Positions 56,001-60,892 are shown, counted from the first letter of the stretch. The stretch is DNA of 64,000 bases from Aplysia californica (GCF_000002075.1 NW_004797328.1:1208517-1272516); one strand, 5' to 3'. The notes: generated by a model from the letters alone, not told the origin. Program-made: numbers and translations.

Positions 56001-58123
56001 TCCGAACAGAGGGACTCAGCTGAGTCTAGATTCTAAATAAATAAATAATTCCTTCACGCACCTGATGAAATGCTTTTTACCAACATTAATATTACAGCAC
56101 AACCTATGTTAGGGTTTTACACAATAGAATTGGAATATGAATCCTCCATTGAGGTCTGTAAAGATCTATAAATCTAGATCTAGATTCTATTAGACATGTT
56201 ATTAGAACAAGTGAGTCGGACTTGAATGAATCCACACGATCTGAACAATTGAATTAGTCAACAAACGAAATTCAAAATGGCCGCTCGAGCACGAAACTGA
56301 AAGTAGATAATTTAGGCCGTTGTCCTTTTTCGTATTCGCATTTCTACTCAGGTTCCGACAATTATGTCGGAAACGCCGACGTCGGCATGAAAACGAAAGT
56401 GCCGACAAAGCCGACGGGAGAAAAAGAGGGCGCTGGCAGACGGCCAGGCCTCGCACTACGCACATTGACTGGTGTGACTGATACAGGTGGGCCTAGCAAT
56501 AGCATCGGCCGGCTCGCGGGTCGAGTCGCGATTGTCGGATTTCAGACGATTGTCGGCAAACATGCAAGTCTACTATATAAAGGGCGTGAGCCGGCCTACC
56601 CGGGAAGCACGCACGCCCTATATATAAGGCTGACCTACTTCGACCGGGAAGCACGCAGGCCCTATATAAAGGGCATAGACGCTGACCCTTTTCAATGGAA
56701 AATTCCAGTGTTCCTTATATGGAAAATGACGTAGATCTAGTCAATAAAAGGCCAAAGTTATAAATAGTGACCAATGACTTTGCAAGTTATCTTGACCTCG
56801 TAGAGCGTCTCTTGGCCGAGATATCGATCGATAAAGTGACGCAGTCCCGCTGAGCGACAACACGCTATGTGTTATCACTTGTTTCGCCGTGCTGATGTAC
56901 TAATTGTTGAGTCTATCGCATTCTCGGCTTTGTTTGTATTTATCTGATCGCTGATCATTTTTGAATGGCTCATTCTATCAGCTTAAAGCAAATATATGCT
57001 TTTATATGCTTTTTATCATCCGTTGAGCCGTAAATGGTCATTTTTCAGTAGCAGGTATACATTTCGAAAGTGGCTATTCTCACCCGCCCGGAAGTTCTCG
57101 CAAGATCAACTCCTCCCCTCTTCTCTCTCTCTCTGTCTCTTTCTGAATACTGTCTATCGGTGTTGACGATCAAATTGACCAAAACAACGTTAAAAAATGA
57201 TGTTAAAACACAAAAGTAAATAAATTTGGTTGTCTACAAAGATGCTACGGCTATTTAACTTTTCGAATCAAGCCGAACTACGCGGGTCGCCATTTTGTTT
57301 TGCCCGGAAATTCTCGCGCTACTCCTCTCTCTCTTTCTCTCTCTCTCCACTGCCCACAGACAAAATTGTACGCTTTTAGTAGGCTACAATTGTAATGGAA
57401 TGTTTGTTCACGGCACAGAATTCTACAATTTTTCTGTTATCACAGTGTAGAATTCTGTAGTTTAGGGTGAACGCAAAATTTGGTGAACACGCACCGGGTG
57501 AGAATAGCCACAAGACTCGCCTGCACTATTCTCACTCCGGGTGAGAATAGAGGTGGCCATACATTTCGGGTATCTCATCAGCTGTTTCCCCCCTGCCAAA
57601 CCCCCATGTTTACAACTGATCGGCCGTGGCGGCGGGGCATTTTTGGCGGGTTACTTCCGGTGAAACGCTGAGCGCTTCTAGGGTTAAACTTTGGTAGGAG
57701 GGATCGATTGCCTGGATGCTGGTGGTCTACCAATGCCAAATATAGTCTTTGTCATGTACCCAATGAATTCTCATCACAAAGTTTTTACTGCAATCTAGAT
57801 ATAAATTTCTAGATCTAGATCTAGATCTAGATAGATACTACAACATAAAAAAGGAAAGAGCAAATTGTAAAAATATATCATCATAATCATAATAATCAAA
57901 CTATGACTATGAACGGTCGGTGGTCATGACTATGAGTCAGAACCCAGCAGACTCAGACACTGTTTGTATTTGTTTGGCAGATAACGAACCATTCTTGAAA
58001 TAAGAGGACAAAATGCAAAATTCTTTCTTACAGTACCTGCTTAAGCTTGGGGCCAAACTCTACATAATCTGGGCTGTGTTTCAATTCAAAAGAAAGCATC
58101 GGCAGTCGAGGCATCGACTCCAT
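15889..58123 (-). CDS. PTPN23: PTPN23 / HD-PTP, BRO1-domain ESCRT scaffold with phosphatase-like domain (29 coding exons)
   Basis: HD-PTP sorts ubiquitinated receptors at endosomes by bridging ESCRT-0/I and ESCRT-III. I joined 58123-58037, 52808-52734, 52570-52443, 52083-51957, 49499-49365, 48933-48772, 44442-44284, 43853-43795, 43542-43463, 42781-42667, 41051-40986, 40005-39866, 39238-39147, 38599-38395, 36957-36797, 35921-35770, 34733-34540, 30481-27483, 27143-27011, 24555-24421, 23931-23708, 23372-23276, 21902-21838, 21228-21091, 20604-20476, 19609-19557, 17989-17885, 17263-17064, 16619-15889. These total 7146 nt with frame kept throughout: 2381 residues, against about 1636 in human. Domains: BRO1 about 5-376, V domain about 376-712, P/Q/G-rich 713-1712, linker to about 1860, phosphatase-like about 1865-2135, tail to 2381. 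Every exon aligns in order with human HD-PTP as I recall it. The extra length is mainly in exon 18. Catalytic Cys2071 and Arg2077 are present, but other active-site residues are changed. Confidence 0.95.
16936..17043. repeat. CA-rich microsatellite in PTPN23 intron 28
   Basis: Interrupted ACAC/ACCC/AAAC repeats starting 21 bases after the exon 28 donor. Confidence 0.85.
17064..17263 (-). CDS. PTPN23: PTPN23 exon 28 (phosphatase-like domain, P-loop Arg)
   Basis: Codons 2072-2139: LGVGRTGVFMLVYTAMQEML, then GNGLIDLPGLARRMLTKRRG. Human has SGVGRTGAFALLYAAVQEVE, then GNGIPELPQLVRRMRQQRKH. Donor GAAAC|GTGAGG; a CA-rich microsatellite follows in the intron. Confidence 0.95.
17885..17989 (-). CDS. 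PTPN23: PTPN23 exon 27 (phosphatase-like domain, catalytic Cys)
   Basis: Codons 2037-2072, including SSIVHFISEVHSFYKQQRSL and KPIIAHCG. Human has NLLRFIQEVHAHYLHQRPLH then TPIIVHCS. The catalytic Cys2071 lies at the 3' end; the Gly2072 codon is split by the intron. Confidence 0.94.
18302..19410. mobile_element. TTAA-flanked piggyBac-like non-autonomous element
   Basis: It lies between TTAA sites at 18298-18301 and 19411-19414. Left end CTCACTGAGCACCACGCC; right end read inward CTCACTGAGCACCGCTCC. TTAA target duplications with ends of this CTCACTGAGCACC type fit piggyBac, with Kolobok as the alternative. The 1109 bases contain no transposase but many AGATCT/CTAGAT motifs. It sits in PTPN23 intron 26. 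Confidence 0.7.
19557..19609 (-). CDS. PTPN23: PTPN23 exon 26 (phosphatase-like domain, WPD-loop)
   Basis: Codons 2020-2037, TKQGRTVVHLQYKNWPV. Human has KRSLVHLHFPTWPE. The general-acid position of the WPD loop is Val2036. A 53-nt exon with GTTTCAG acceptor and GTGAG|GTAAAG donor. Confidence 0.93.
19811..20364. mobile_element. TTAA-flanked piggyBac-like MITE
   Basis: TTAA at 19807-19810 and 20365-20368. Left end CCCCTTCGTTGCC and inverted right end CCCTTTTGTTACC, the CCC start typical of piggyBac. 554 bases, no coding capacity, in PTPN23 intron 25. Confidence 0.65.
20476..20604 (-). CDS. PTPN23: PTPN23 exon 25 (phosphatase-like domain)
   Basis: Codons 1977-2019, KFPIYYPTEKDKPLEQSSVV then QYWVERILYLKNTQ. 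Human has VARYFPTERGQPMVHGALSL and THVERVLSLQFRDQ. Confidence 0.94.
20605..21090 (-). other. PTPN23: PTPN23 intron 24, nothing recognised
   Basis: AT-rich intron without repeats or frames that I recognise. Confidence 0.5.
21091..21228 (-). CDS. PTPN23: PTPN23 exon 24 (phosphatase-like domain)
   Basis: Codons 1931-1976: CPKFITTQAPMSLTAGEFWA, then MVYEQGSEVLVQITSEYETG. Human has CPPLVATQAPLPGTAADFWL, then MVHEQKVSVIVMLVSEAEME. Confidence 0.95.
21575..21710. repeat. Tigger-like fragment (low confidence)
   Basis: Contains GGTGGCCGTCTAAGACAG and TTGGACAGGAGCC, resembling 37020-37198. Probably a decayed piece of the same DNA transposon family, in PTPN23 intron 23. Confidence 0.35.
21838..21902 (-). 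CDS. PTPN23: PTPN23 exon 23 (phosphatase-like domain)
   Basis: Codons 1909-1930, DETRVVLTTTKDDYINASWL then N. Human has SNRVVLRSGKDDYINAS. DDYINAS is a family hallmark. Confidence 0.95.
22055..22082. repeat. (AT)n microsatellite
   Basis: Uninterrupted TA dinucleotides in PTPN23 intron 22. Confidence 0.9.
22268..23145 (-). mobile_element. CR1/L2/Rex-like LINE, truncated 3' part
   Basis: Read on the minus strand, broken frames encode the end of a reverse-transcriptase ORF: LLNVKKTKELIIDLRVKK, EVVNSYEYLGVTIDNKLDW, then IKRTSKISG and KMKSIINDPFHANCQ. The last two match the family C-terminal pattern of KI-G followed by I-DP-H. The 3' end has CTTCTGGGATAATAAAGTAT and closes with TATCT/TTATC pentamers at 22268-22288, as in CR1/L2/Rex elements. 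It is truncated at the 5' end and frameshifted, so inactive. Inserted in PTPN23 intron 22. Confidence 0.85.
23276..23372 (-). CDS. PTPN23: PTPN23 exon 22 (phosphatase-like domain, pTyr loop)
   Basis: Codons 1877-1909, with MAIARCYPMKNRDPDVMPY. Human has IAIARCYSLKNRHQDVMPY. KNRD at 1900-1903 replaces the KNRY of active classical phosphatases. Confidence 0.95.
23708..23931 (-). CDS. PTPN23: PTPN23 exon 21 (start of phosphatase-like domain)
   Basis: Codons 1802-1876, including LHRLLSEVEAFGKFVDELSV and SRLDTVWK. Human has LRQLQQELEAFRGQLGDV and ALDTVWRELQ. Confidence 0.93.
23932..24420 (-). other. PTPN23: PTPN23 intron 20, nothing recognised
   Basis: AT-rich; short open frames only. Intron 21 (23373-23707) is similar. 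Confidence 0.5.
24421..24555 (-). CDS. PTPN23: PTPN23 exon 20 (Ser/Thr/Pro linker)
   Basis: Codons 1757-1802, ending RQSSSLDDILSSSPN. The DDILSSSP motif matches ADLLSSSPE just upstream of the human phosphatase-like domain. Likely a phosphorylated linker. Confidence 0.88.
25141..26826. mobile_element. possible TTAA-flanked element with nested SINE-like repeat
   Basis: TTAA at 25137-25140 and 26827-26830. Left end CTCACTGGATAC and inverted right end CTCACTGGAGAC, 11 of 12 matching. The ends resemble those at 18302-19410. The inside holds a GC-richer stretch (25540-25760) with GGACGGACGGACGG, a C16 run at 25858-25873 and a SINE-like copy. The inverted repeats are short, so the claim is moderate. 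In PTPN23 intron 19. Confidence 0.45.
26379..26550 (+). repeat. SINE-like dispersed repeat, copy 3
   Basis: Full-length member: GCCAAGTGTGTGGTTGGCGG, TGCTCTGGTGAGGTTTGCTC, TTACTCTCTTGTAACACG, CTTATATGACCTTATTGTG, ending AAGTGCTGTAAAATCTTATT. Confidence 0.75.
27011..27143 (-). CDS. PTPN23: PTPN23 exon 19 (Pro-rich linker)
   Basis: Codons 1713-1757, including SGEPRPMTPQQPAIAAPTQP and NVMVAPLQPNYAPGQGN. GTAACCAG acceptor, CGGG|GTAAAT donor. The composition continues exon 18 and the frame is kept. Confidence 0.85.
27483..30481 (-). CDS. PTPN23: PTPN23 exon 18 (giant Pro/Gln/Gly-rich region)
   Basis: A single 2999-nt exon encoding residues 713-1712, bounded by a CTCCATCAG acceptor and a CAACAG|GTAAAG donor. 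It opens VPPPSRPSAPKPG, aligned with human PPPRPTAPKP; the PSAP at 719-722 is the TSG101-binding type of motif. Four glutamine-rich blocks of about 8-10 pure or nearly pure Q, PxxP motifs and a GQ/QSQ repeat near 28560-28700 follow. The region is unstructured and is much longer than the corresponding human region. CAG/CAA interruptions keep the Q blocks from being pure triplet runs. Antisense open frames across this exon are by-products of its composition. Confidence 0.93.
31155..31343. repeat. minisatellite, nine copies of a 21-bp unit
   Basis: Nine head-to-tail 21-mers of the form TCAGTGTTCAGTGTCGTACT plus G, differing mainly by a T/A at one position (TCAGTG or TCAGAG). All three forward frames stay open because 21 is divisible by three. 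The related element at 44983-46391 has only one unit (45196-45216). Confidence 0.95.
32359..32391. repeat. poly-C tract
   Basis: C12, T, then C18 with minimal interruption, inside transposon copy A. Confidence 0.9.
33110..34539 (-). other. PTPN23: rest of PTPN23 intron 17, nothing firm
   Basis: AT-rich, with a plus-strand open frame at 33092-33529 that spans the transposon edge and resembles nothing I know. Confidence 0.5.
34540..34733 (-). CDS. PTPN23: PTPN23 exon 17 (end of V domain)
   Basis: Codons 648-713, with VIQELIASYEKYEELLAKAQ and KGCDYYKKLQENVNKSLERC. Human has TLQTLVASYEAYEDLMKKSQ and EGRDFYADLESKVAALLERT. Donor CAAAG|GTACTG. Confidence 0.95.
34967..35637. mobile_element. TTAA-flanked 0.7-kb MITE, copy 1
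   Basis: TTAA at 34963-34966 and 35638-35641. Left end CGGGGGGAGTTACCCTTGA; right end read inward TGGGAGGAGGAACCCTTGA. The body is shared with 50437-51135 (inverted) and 53999-54450: GATCAAATCTAAGTACACAT, GCTACAGCGGTTGCTATGGA, TTGCGTAATCGCTTGCCAAT. No coding capacity. In PTPN23 intron 16. Confidence 0.8.
35770..35921 (-). CDS. PTPN23: PTPN23 exon 16 (V domain)
   Basis: Codons 598-648: VFAEQLRKHDQTVDLINKNL, then AAQENILRALTDANAQFAVI. Human has LFEEQLKKYDQLKVYLEQNL and AAQDRVLCALTEANVQYAAV. Confidence 0.96.
35961..36119 (-). repeat. SINE-like dispersed repeat, copy 4
   Basis: Inverted relative to copies 1-3: TTTTATGGCACTTGCAACAC at one edge, GCAAACTATACAAGACCATC and CGCCAACCACCCA at the other. 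In PTPN23 intron 15. Confidence 0.7.
36797..36957 (-). CDS. PTPN23: PTPN23 exon 15 (V domain)
   Basis: Codons 544-597, with VRRLLQKISEMKEQRKALLD and LHNDDITNVLVTQEAVDKE. Human has LKRILAKVQEMRDQRVSLEQ and IQKDDITASLVTTDHSE. Confidence 0.95.
36958..38394 (-). other. PTPN23: PTPN23 intron 14, with a transposon fragment
   Basis: Nothing coding. At 37020-37198 there is a decayed Tigger-like end (read inward TACAGTTGAATCTGCTCC, then TGTCCAAGACGG) related to 24890-25030 and 21575-21710. Confidence 0.45.
38395..38599 (-). CDS. PTPN23: PTPN23 exon 14 (V domain)
   Basis: Codons 476-544. NTVLHKAMNTHTNNLKTLTK aligns with human NSELHRAMNLHVGNLRLLSG. TTATTTCAG acceptor, CAGA|GTGAGT donor. Confidence 0.94.
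38600..39146 (-). other. PTPN23: PTPN23 intron 13, nothing recognised
   Basis: AT-rich. The neighbouring intron 12 (39239-39865) likewise shows no feature. Confidence 0.5.
39147..39238 (-). CDS. PTPN23: PTPN23 exon 13 (V domain)
   Basis: Codons 445-475, SVSGYATEVELGIAELQETL followed by a QDAERTAEFE tail. It corresponds to the human LSGVFTDVEASLKDIRDLLE helix. Conservation is moderate; frame and splice sites fit. Confidence 0.9.
39866..40005 (-). CDS. PTPN23: PTPN23 exon 12 (V domain)
   Basis: Codons 398-445: QFMSSLQLDTDQLMPQPDLI, then PENLMEKCAAMSVRTDAIKE. Human has QFMDSMQLDPETVDNLDAYS and PPQLMEKCAALSVRPD. Confidence 0.95.
40711..40864 (-). repeat. SINE-like dispersed repeat, copy 5
   Basis: TGTTTTACGGCACTTGCAAC, AAGGTCATATAAGTGCCGAA, AGAGCACCCGCCAACCA. 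Minus orientation, in PTPN23 intron 11. Confidence 0.75.
40986..41051 (-). CDS. PTPN23: PTPN23 exon 11 (start of V domain)
   Basis: Codons 376-398, SEEKAKLSRRVVEDIEQKNM. Human begins SEEKAKLLREMMAKIEDKNE. Start of the coiled-coil V domain. Confidence 0.94.
41052..42666 (-). other. PTPN23: PTPN23 intron 10, nothing firm
   Basis: Includes a G15 run (42573-42587). The 41330-41940 stretch is less AT-rich and looks like old repeat sequence, but no partner copy is in the window. Confidence 0.45.
42667..42781 (-). CDS. PTPN23: PTPN23 exon 10 (end of BRO1)
   Basis: Codons 338-376: GASLVKGIPFNPTDKEISGP, then DIFQKLVPMEAHEASSVY. Human has PLVKPLPVNPTDPAVTGPDI then FAKLVPMAAHEASSLY. This ends the BRO1 domain. 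Confidence 0.96.
42782..43462 (-). other. PTPN23: PTPN23 intron 9, nothing recognised
   Basis: AT-rich, with an AATAATAATGATAATAA patch near 43100. Intron 7 (43854-44283) is similar. Confidence 0.5.
43463..43542 (-). CDS. PTPN23: PTPN23 exon 9 (BRO1)
   Basis: Codons 311-338, YEAAKKDNDFVYHDKVPPID. Human has YNSAKKDNDFIYHEAVPALD. Confidence 0.96.
43795..43853 (-). CDS. PTPN23: PTPN23 exon 8 (BRO1)
   Basis: Codons 292-311, NDVLEVHDCLSFARDVVVGK. A short exon with a TTCAACAG acceptor and a GGAAA|GTAAGT donor. It corresponds to human TVQDALRFTMDVIGGK. Confidence 0.92.
44284..44442 (-). CDS. PTPN23: PTPN23 exon 7 (BRO1)
   Basis: Codons 239-291, with LEMKTSFYQCITYYFLGRQA and AAKDELAKATQLAK. Human has VQMKIYYFAAVAHLHMGKQA and DKLNEAIKLAK. 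Confidence 0.95.
44983..46391. mobile_element. DNA transposon family with CAGAGATGCCAACC ends, copy B
   Basis: It begins CAGAGATGCCAACCA and ends TGGTTGGCATCTCTG, with a perfect 6-bp duplication TAAGTG at 44977-44982 and 46392-46397. It shares most of its 1409 bases with copy A at 30934-33103. The minus strand of both encodes a similar short peptide (RFLDC-ARHRDRS-NLRAFAS), but no stop-free frame covers the element. In PTPN23 intron 6. Confidence 0.82.
47590..48430. repeat. degenerate tandem repeat with a period of about 180 bp
   Basis: The motif TGTCATCATTGTTATGTACA recurs near 47680, 47860, 48041, 48070 and 48408, with an inverted TGTACATAACAATGATGAC near 48248. The first three are about 180 bases apart and are preceded by similar TTGTAGGTATGATTTTACC-like sequence. 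In PTPN23 intron 6. Confidence 0.6.
48772..48933 (-). CDS. PTPN23: PTPN23 exon 6 (BRO1)
   Basis: Codons 185-238: AQAQECILEKSMIDGRKSNI, then AKVAAQVVEFYKDSSKAID. Human has AQECLLEKSMLDNRKSFLVA and ISAQVVDYYKEACRAL. GTATCAAAG acceptor, AAG|GTAGGA donor. Confidence 0.96.
49190..49320. other. probable assembly or consensus error block
   Basis: A G26 run is followed by TTTCCAAAAATCCCAAAG, GGGGGGAAAAAAGG and C9G8: homopolymer-only sequence unlike its surroundings. It looks like low-quality consensus. It is within PTPN23 intron 5, 45 bases from exon 5. Confidence 0.6.
49365..49499 (-). CDS. PTPN23: PTPN23 exon 5 (BRO1)
   Basis: Codons 140-184, starting GMKVSCTHFQCAAWAFEHLR; human has GMKVSCTHFQCAAGAFAYLR. 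About 150 bases beyond its 3' end the intron holds a low-quality poly-G block (49190-49320), but the exon itself reads cleanly. Confidence 0.95.
50437..51135. mobile_element. TTAA-flanked 0.7-kb MITE, copy 2 (inverted)
   Basis: TTAA at 50433-50436 and 51136-51139. One end GGGCAGGAGCGACCTTGA, the other read inward CGGGAGGAGCTACCCTTGA. It is the reverse of copy 1 along its whole length and keeps both ends. In PTPN23 intron 4. Confidence 0.82.
51957..52083 (-). CDS. PTPN23: PTPN23 exon 4 (BRO1)
   Basis: Codons 97-139, including DIKFEQACILYNIGSLHSLL, nearly identical to human DIKYEQACILYNLGALHSML. This is the most conserved helix of the BRO1 fold. Confidence 0.96.
52084..52442 (-). other. PTPN23: PTPN23 intron 3, low-complexity only
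   Basis: (GT)n plus a G run at 52158-52185 and a C22 run at 52336-52357. Confidence 0.6.
52443..52570 (-). CDS. PTPN23: PTPN23 exon 3 (BRO1)
   Basis: Codons 55-97, including VSRDYMGCTTLKKYYAQLQY and LQGRFPMTNEGEAAIVFTW. It matches the human segment with RKYLGQLHYLQSRVPM. The Trp codon is split by the intron. Confidence 0.95.
52734..52808 (-). CDS. PTPN23: PTPN23 exon 2 (BRO1)
   Basis: Codons 30-54, YIKTHYGEDPALYNKACTDL then EQLRQ, matching human FVLKNYGENPEAYNEELKKL then ELLRQ. TTTTTCACAG acceptor and CAG|GTGAGA donor. Confidence 0.95.
53033..53124. repeat. (AT)n(GT)n(GTGC)n compound microsatellite
   Basis: ATAT, then about 20 GT units, then GTGC tetramers. In PTPN23 intron 1. Confidence 0.95.
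53805..53876 (+). CDS. possible first exon of a small gene nested in PTPN23 intron 1 (speculative)
   Basis: CACC-ATGG context, then MVGQLYRLACHGLRHLVLSP and TAWQ, before a possible donor CAA|GTGTGT. The peptide has no acidic residues and alternates basic and hydrophobic ones, like a mitochondrial presequence. Just upstream are a CRE-like TGACGTA and an ETS-type CTTCCGGGA (53767-53775), the usual makeup of a TATA-less promoter. No downstream exon is certain; a candidate is 55374-55560. It is too short to identify and could be chance. Confidence 0.2.
53999..54450. mobile_element. TTAA-flanked 0.7-kb MITE, copy 3 (truncated)
   Basis: Starts with TTAA (54000-54003) and CGGGAGGAGCTACCCTTGA. It follows copy 1 to the CACTATAT region, then stops and abuts a fragment of the other transposon family. 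The far end is lost. Confidence 0.75.
54475..54625. mobile_element. fragment of the CAGAGATGCCAACC transposon family
   Basis: Shares GGTTCAATGACCGGTCACGA, TGGCGA and CCACAAGTGACAG with copies A and B (near 32530-32610 and 45850-45950). Neither terminus is present. Confidence 0.65.
54622..55035 (+). other. Lys/Glu-rich open frame, probably not a gene
   Basis: A 137-residue frame dominated by Lys, Glu and Arg over purine-rich sequence, followed by AATAAA at 55189. Such frames arise easily in AG-rich DNA. No domain seen. Direct repeats of GGAAGAGTAAAATGAA (55026 and 55103 regions) follow. Confidence 0.25.
55374..55560 (+). other. unassigned open frame segment
   Basis: After a possible acceptor (CATTCGCAG), an open frame reads KSRLGVFFIHYLTKDFTPHL, then YRKGWPLNETKFWVDVLERA, up to a TGA. 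The composition looks protein-like and is not low-complexity, but I do not recognise it. It could be an exon of a nested plus-strand gene or a mobile-element remnant. Confidence 0.2.
56571..56680. repeat. short direct repeats with TATATAA boxes
   Basis: CGGGAAGCACGCA-GCCCTATATA occurs twice (about 56599 and 56648), each joined to TATATAAGG or TATATAAAGGGC; a third TATATAAAGGGC lies at 56573. In PTPN23 intron 1. Confidence 0.6.
57060..57360. repeat. duplicated CCGGAA-TTCTCGC block with CT microsatellites
   Basis: GCCCGGAAGTTCTCGC (about 57089) and GCCCGGAAATTCTCGC (about 57302) are each followed by CTCCTC and a (CT)n run. They resemble ETS/TCTCGCG promoter motifs but lie inside PTPN23 intron 1, 0.7-1 kb downstream of the start codon. 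Confidence 0.5.
58037..58123 (-). CDS. PTPN23: PTPN23 exon 1 (start codon, BRO1 N-terminus)
   Basis: Codons 1-29, beginning MESMPRLPMLSFELKHSPDY. This aligns from residue 1 with human MEAVPRMPMIWLDLKEAGDF, which fixes the start. The donor is AAGCAG|GTACTG. The exon ends in phase 0 and is followed by a 5.2-kb intron. Confidence 0.92.
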
Positions 58124-58162
58124 TATTGGTCTTTGGTCTTATTTACGATTGATCTGATTAAC

Positions 58163-58170
58163 CCGGAAGT
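58163..58170 (-). promoter_or_regulatory. PTPN23: ETS-type site in probable PTPN23 core promoter
   Basis: ACTTCCGG on the gene strand, about 40 bases before the start codon. Such sites are common in TATA-less housekeeping promoters close to the transcription start. No splice acceptor is evident between it and the ATG, so the 5' UTR may be short. The transcription start itself cannot be read from sequence. Confidence 0.4.
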
Positions 58171-59700
58171 ACTCTACTCTGTGTCCCCAGTCGGTGTATA
58201 TTACGCAGTGATGTCGCATAAAAGAGTTTAATTATTTTAACGAAATTTGACCCGTTCGGAAGTCTCCACTCTACATGTATTCCTCACTCAAATTTGATTG
58301 ATTAATTTAATATTTTGGCTTCTTGAAATTCTTACATTTTTACGAGCAACAATATAGATGTTGACTTGACACTCAAATAATTATCCAATCATCCCGAAAC
58401 TTGATAACCCTATAATCACCTATATATTGACATCATAAAGTTATAATTTCATTATATTTTTTTTATGCGGACCTTTTCTTTCTCTGAAAACTTAGTCACT
58501 GTCTTTCTGAAGGCTATTATAAAAATTAAATTTACGTCCTAGCCTGCTTTTTGTATTCCTTCGGTTAGCTCAGTTGGTATCTTGTTGGGCTACTGAGCGA
58601 GGATATAGCCCCTGTCCATAGTCGAACCTGCTTTAACGGAAACCTGTATAAAACGGAAACCTGTCTTAACGGAATCTCCCCGCTCCCCCCTTGATATATT
58701 CCTCTCAAGGAGATTAATTCTAAACTCCTTGATTCCTCTTTAATTACCTGTATAAAACGGAAACCTGTCCAATGTCCAACGCGGAAACGGAAAGAAAAAT
58801 CCGCTCCCTTCCGAGGGTTTCACCTGCCTTAGACGGAAAATGCTTTGCCCGCTCAGCCCTGATTTGAAACAAAACTCGCAAGTTTGGTTCCGCTGGCTCT
58901 AAACTAACGCTTTGGTCACGCGGCTGGTCGAGAAAGAGGAGTAGGGGTACAATTTGGGGGTAGATGTTACCCCATCATGTGAGCCCTGAGCGATGCAGAT
59001 GGTCAGTGTAGTGTGGATGTGAAATCTCACGACTGCCCGTGAGAGTGCTCGAGTAGCGAGCCCCTTCGGAAACTTTCCTGGATCCAGAAGCCAGAGGTGT
59101 GAAATTAGATTGACCAATGCCTGACGCCCTGATCGTACGGCCAGCCGAGAAAAGAGTTCCTCGAATCGTTGTTACAATGATGGCAGTAAGGGGTGGCATT
59201 GGTGGGTGGGGCTAAGGGTGGAAGCAAAGGAGATGTTCAAACGTTTCTGTTTTTAATAGGTCAAACAGTGGTCCTATGAAAGGCAAGCACTGGTGGTAAT
59301 TGGATAAGTAAGACTGACGCATGTCAATATCAGACAGGATAGCAATTGAGAGGTGTGAAGTTTTGACCACTGCTTGCCGATCGGATAAGCGATCCTTGAT
59401 CCCACCAGCTATTTATCTTAATAAAGAGATGGGCCTCAGACAAGGAGTTTAGAACTAATGGAGCCTCCTCTCTCTCTTCGCGGCGCCACGAGCAGTACGC
59501 CGCGGTGGGGATCAAATATGGCCGCCGAGTGTGGGCTAAATCACGAACTGTGGCGTTTCTTTTTATAGAATCTTATCGGGCTGGGCCACGTTGTGGGGTG
59601 GGCGGGGTGGGGGAATGCACGCAAGGAAGAGGGGATGGGGCTGGGATTAAAGAAGAGGGGCGGGCCTTGGGAAGGGACGAAGGAGAATGGGGGAAATTGA
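58171..59700. other. upstream flank of PTPN23
   Basis: No gene recognised. At 58558-58580 there is an isolated tRNA A-box-like TTAGCTCAGTTGG without a convincing B-box. At 58628-58830 ACGGAAACCTGT recurs several times. Matching inverted segments (CTAAACTCCTTG near 58720, CAAGGAGTTTAG near 59440) may bound an old transposon. Confidence 0.4.
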
Positions 59701-59701
59701 A

Positions 59702-59706
<5 letters not shown>

Positions 59707-59757
<51 letters not shown>
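59707..59757. repeat. (GA)n microsatellite
   Basis: About 25 uninterrupted AG units. Confidence 0.95.
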
Positions 59758-59760
<3 letters not shown>

Positions 59761-60876
59761 GATCAACAGACGGGATGACGGAAAGAATGACAGGGAGAAA
59801 AAAAAATTAAATTCTGTGTGTGATACGAACTGTTCTAGGCAACTGAGAAACCCTAGGGACTGTTCAATTATTTAAGAGTTTTACGTTGTATATAGTTTAA
59901 AAATCAAGAAGATCGGCAAAATAAAAAAATTTAAAAAACTTATGCAAGTATCATAAAATTATCAAACATACATTATAAAGATAATCTTTCATGAAGCTAA
60001 AAGATTTAACTATAATAAGAAATGATGAAAAATGTATTTTTTTAAAACTGAATTTAAGATATGACGGCATGATTCTAGACAGGAGCTCTTATTGCGAGTT
60101 CGATGTTCGGCAAAATCAAAGGCGTCGATGAAGAGTTCACACCTGGGCGTGATTCCTTTATCGTAAAATCCTTGCGTCTGGAGCAAACGTGTACCTCGCA
60201 TCGAGATTTAGAGCGGAGGTGTGATCCCATGCATGAGCATGGATGACCCTTGAATTTTTTTTGTTCAGTAAAGTACGATAGGGAAAGCAGCGTTTTTAGT
60301 CCCTTCACACTTCAGAAGGGGATAATTTATCACAACTAGTGCAGTAAAATTTATTGTTGCTTTGTTTGGTTTATTTTTGAACAGCAAAATCTTAAGTGGA
60401 CCGGAATTATAAAGTGTAGGATCTTAGGTGAAGACTACAACAAAAGATATAGATCCAAACCGAGTATAGTTCTATCAAACAAGACTCAAACTCTCATCCA
60501 CACCCTACATCCTCCCCTCATCTGATATGGTTTGGTGTTTCTTTAACAAAGAAGATATTCATCACTATTGTTGTTGGGTATTGATTTCATATTTTAATGG
60601 AGCCTCTCGATATCTACATTTAGACAACAGCAGTCTTATAGTAATTAGGAGATAAATGGGCTTAAAAATATAAAACAAGTCTGACTGACTGATTGAACTC
60701 AACACGTTAATGTGTGTTGTATGATTAGTAAATATATGAAAACAAGATACATGTAGAAACCTAGACTCTAGATTTTGTCCCGTCAAAATAAAGGTACGCT
60801 GCGCATAGCATCTAATTTACACCCACATTGGAAAGCAATATATTATACTTTGATTAAAATGTTTAATATGTATACA
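59758..60876. other. intergenic, nothing recognised
   Basis: AT-rich. Two overlapping minus-strand open frames near 60010-60308 have no recognisable similarity. Confidence 0.45.
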
Positions 60877-60892
60877 AACACACACACGCACA

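Noticed and set aside
58558-58632. tRNA gene (TTAGCTCAGTTGG)
   Set aside because: Only the A-box-like stretch fits. No proper B-box or acceptor-stem pairing was found.
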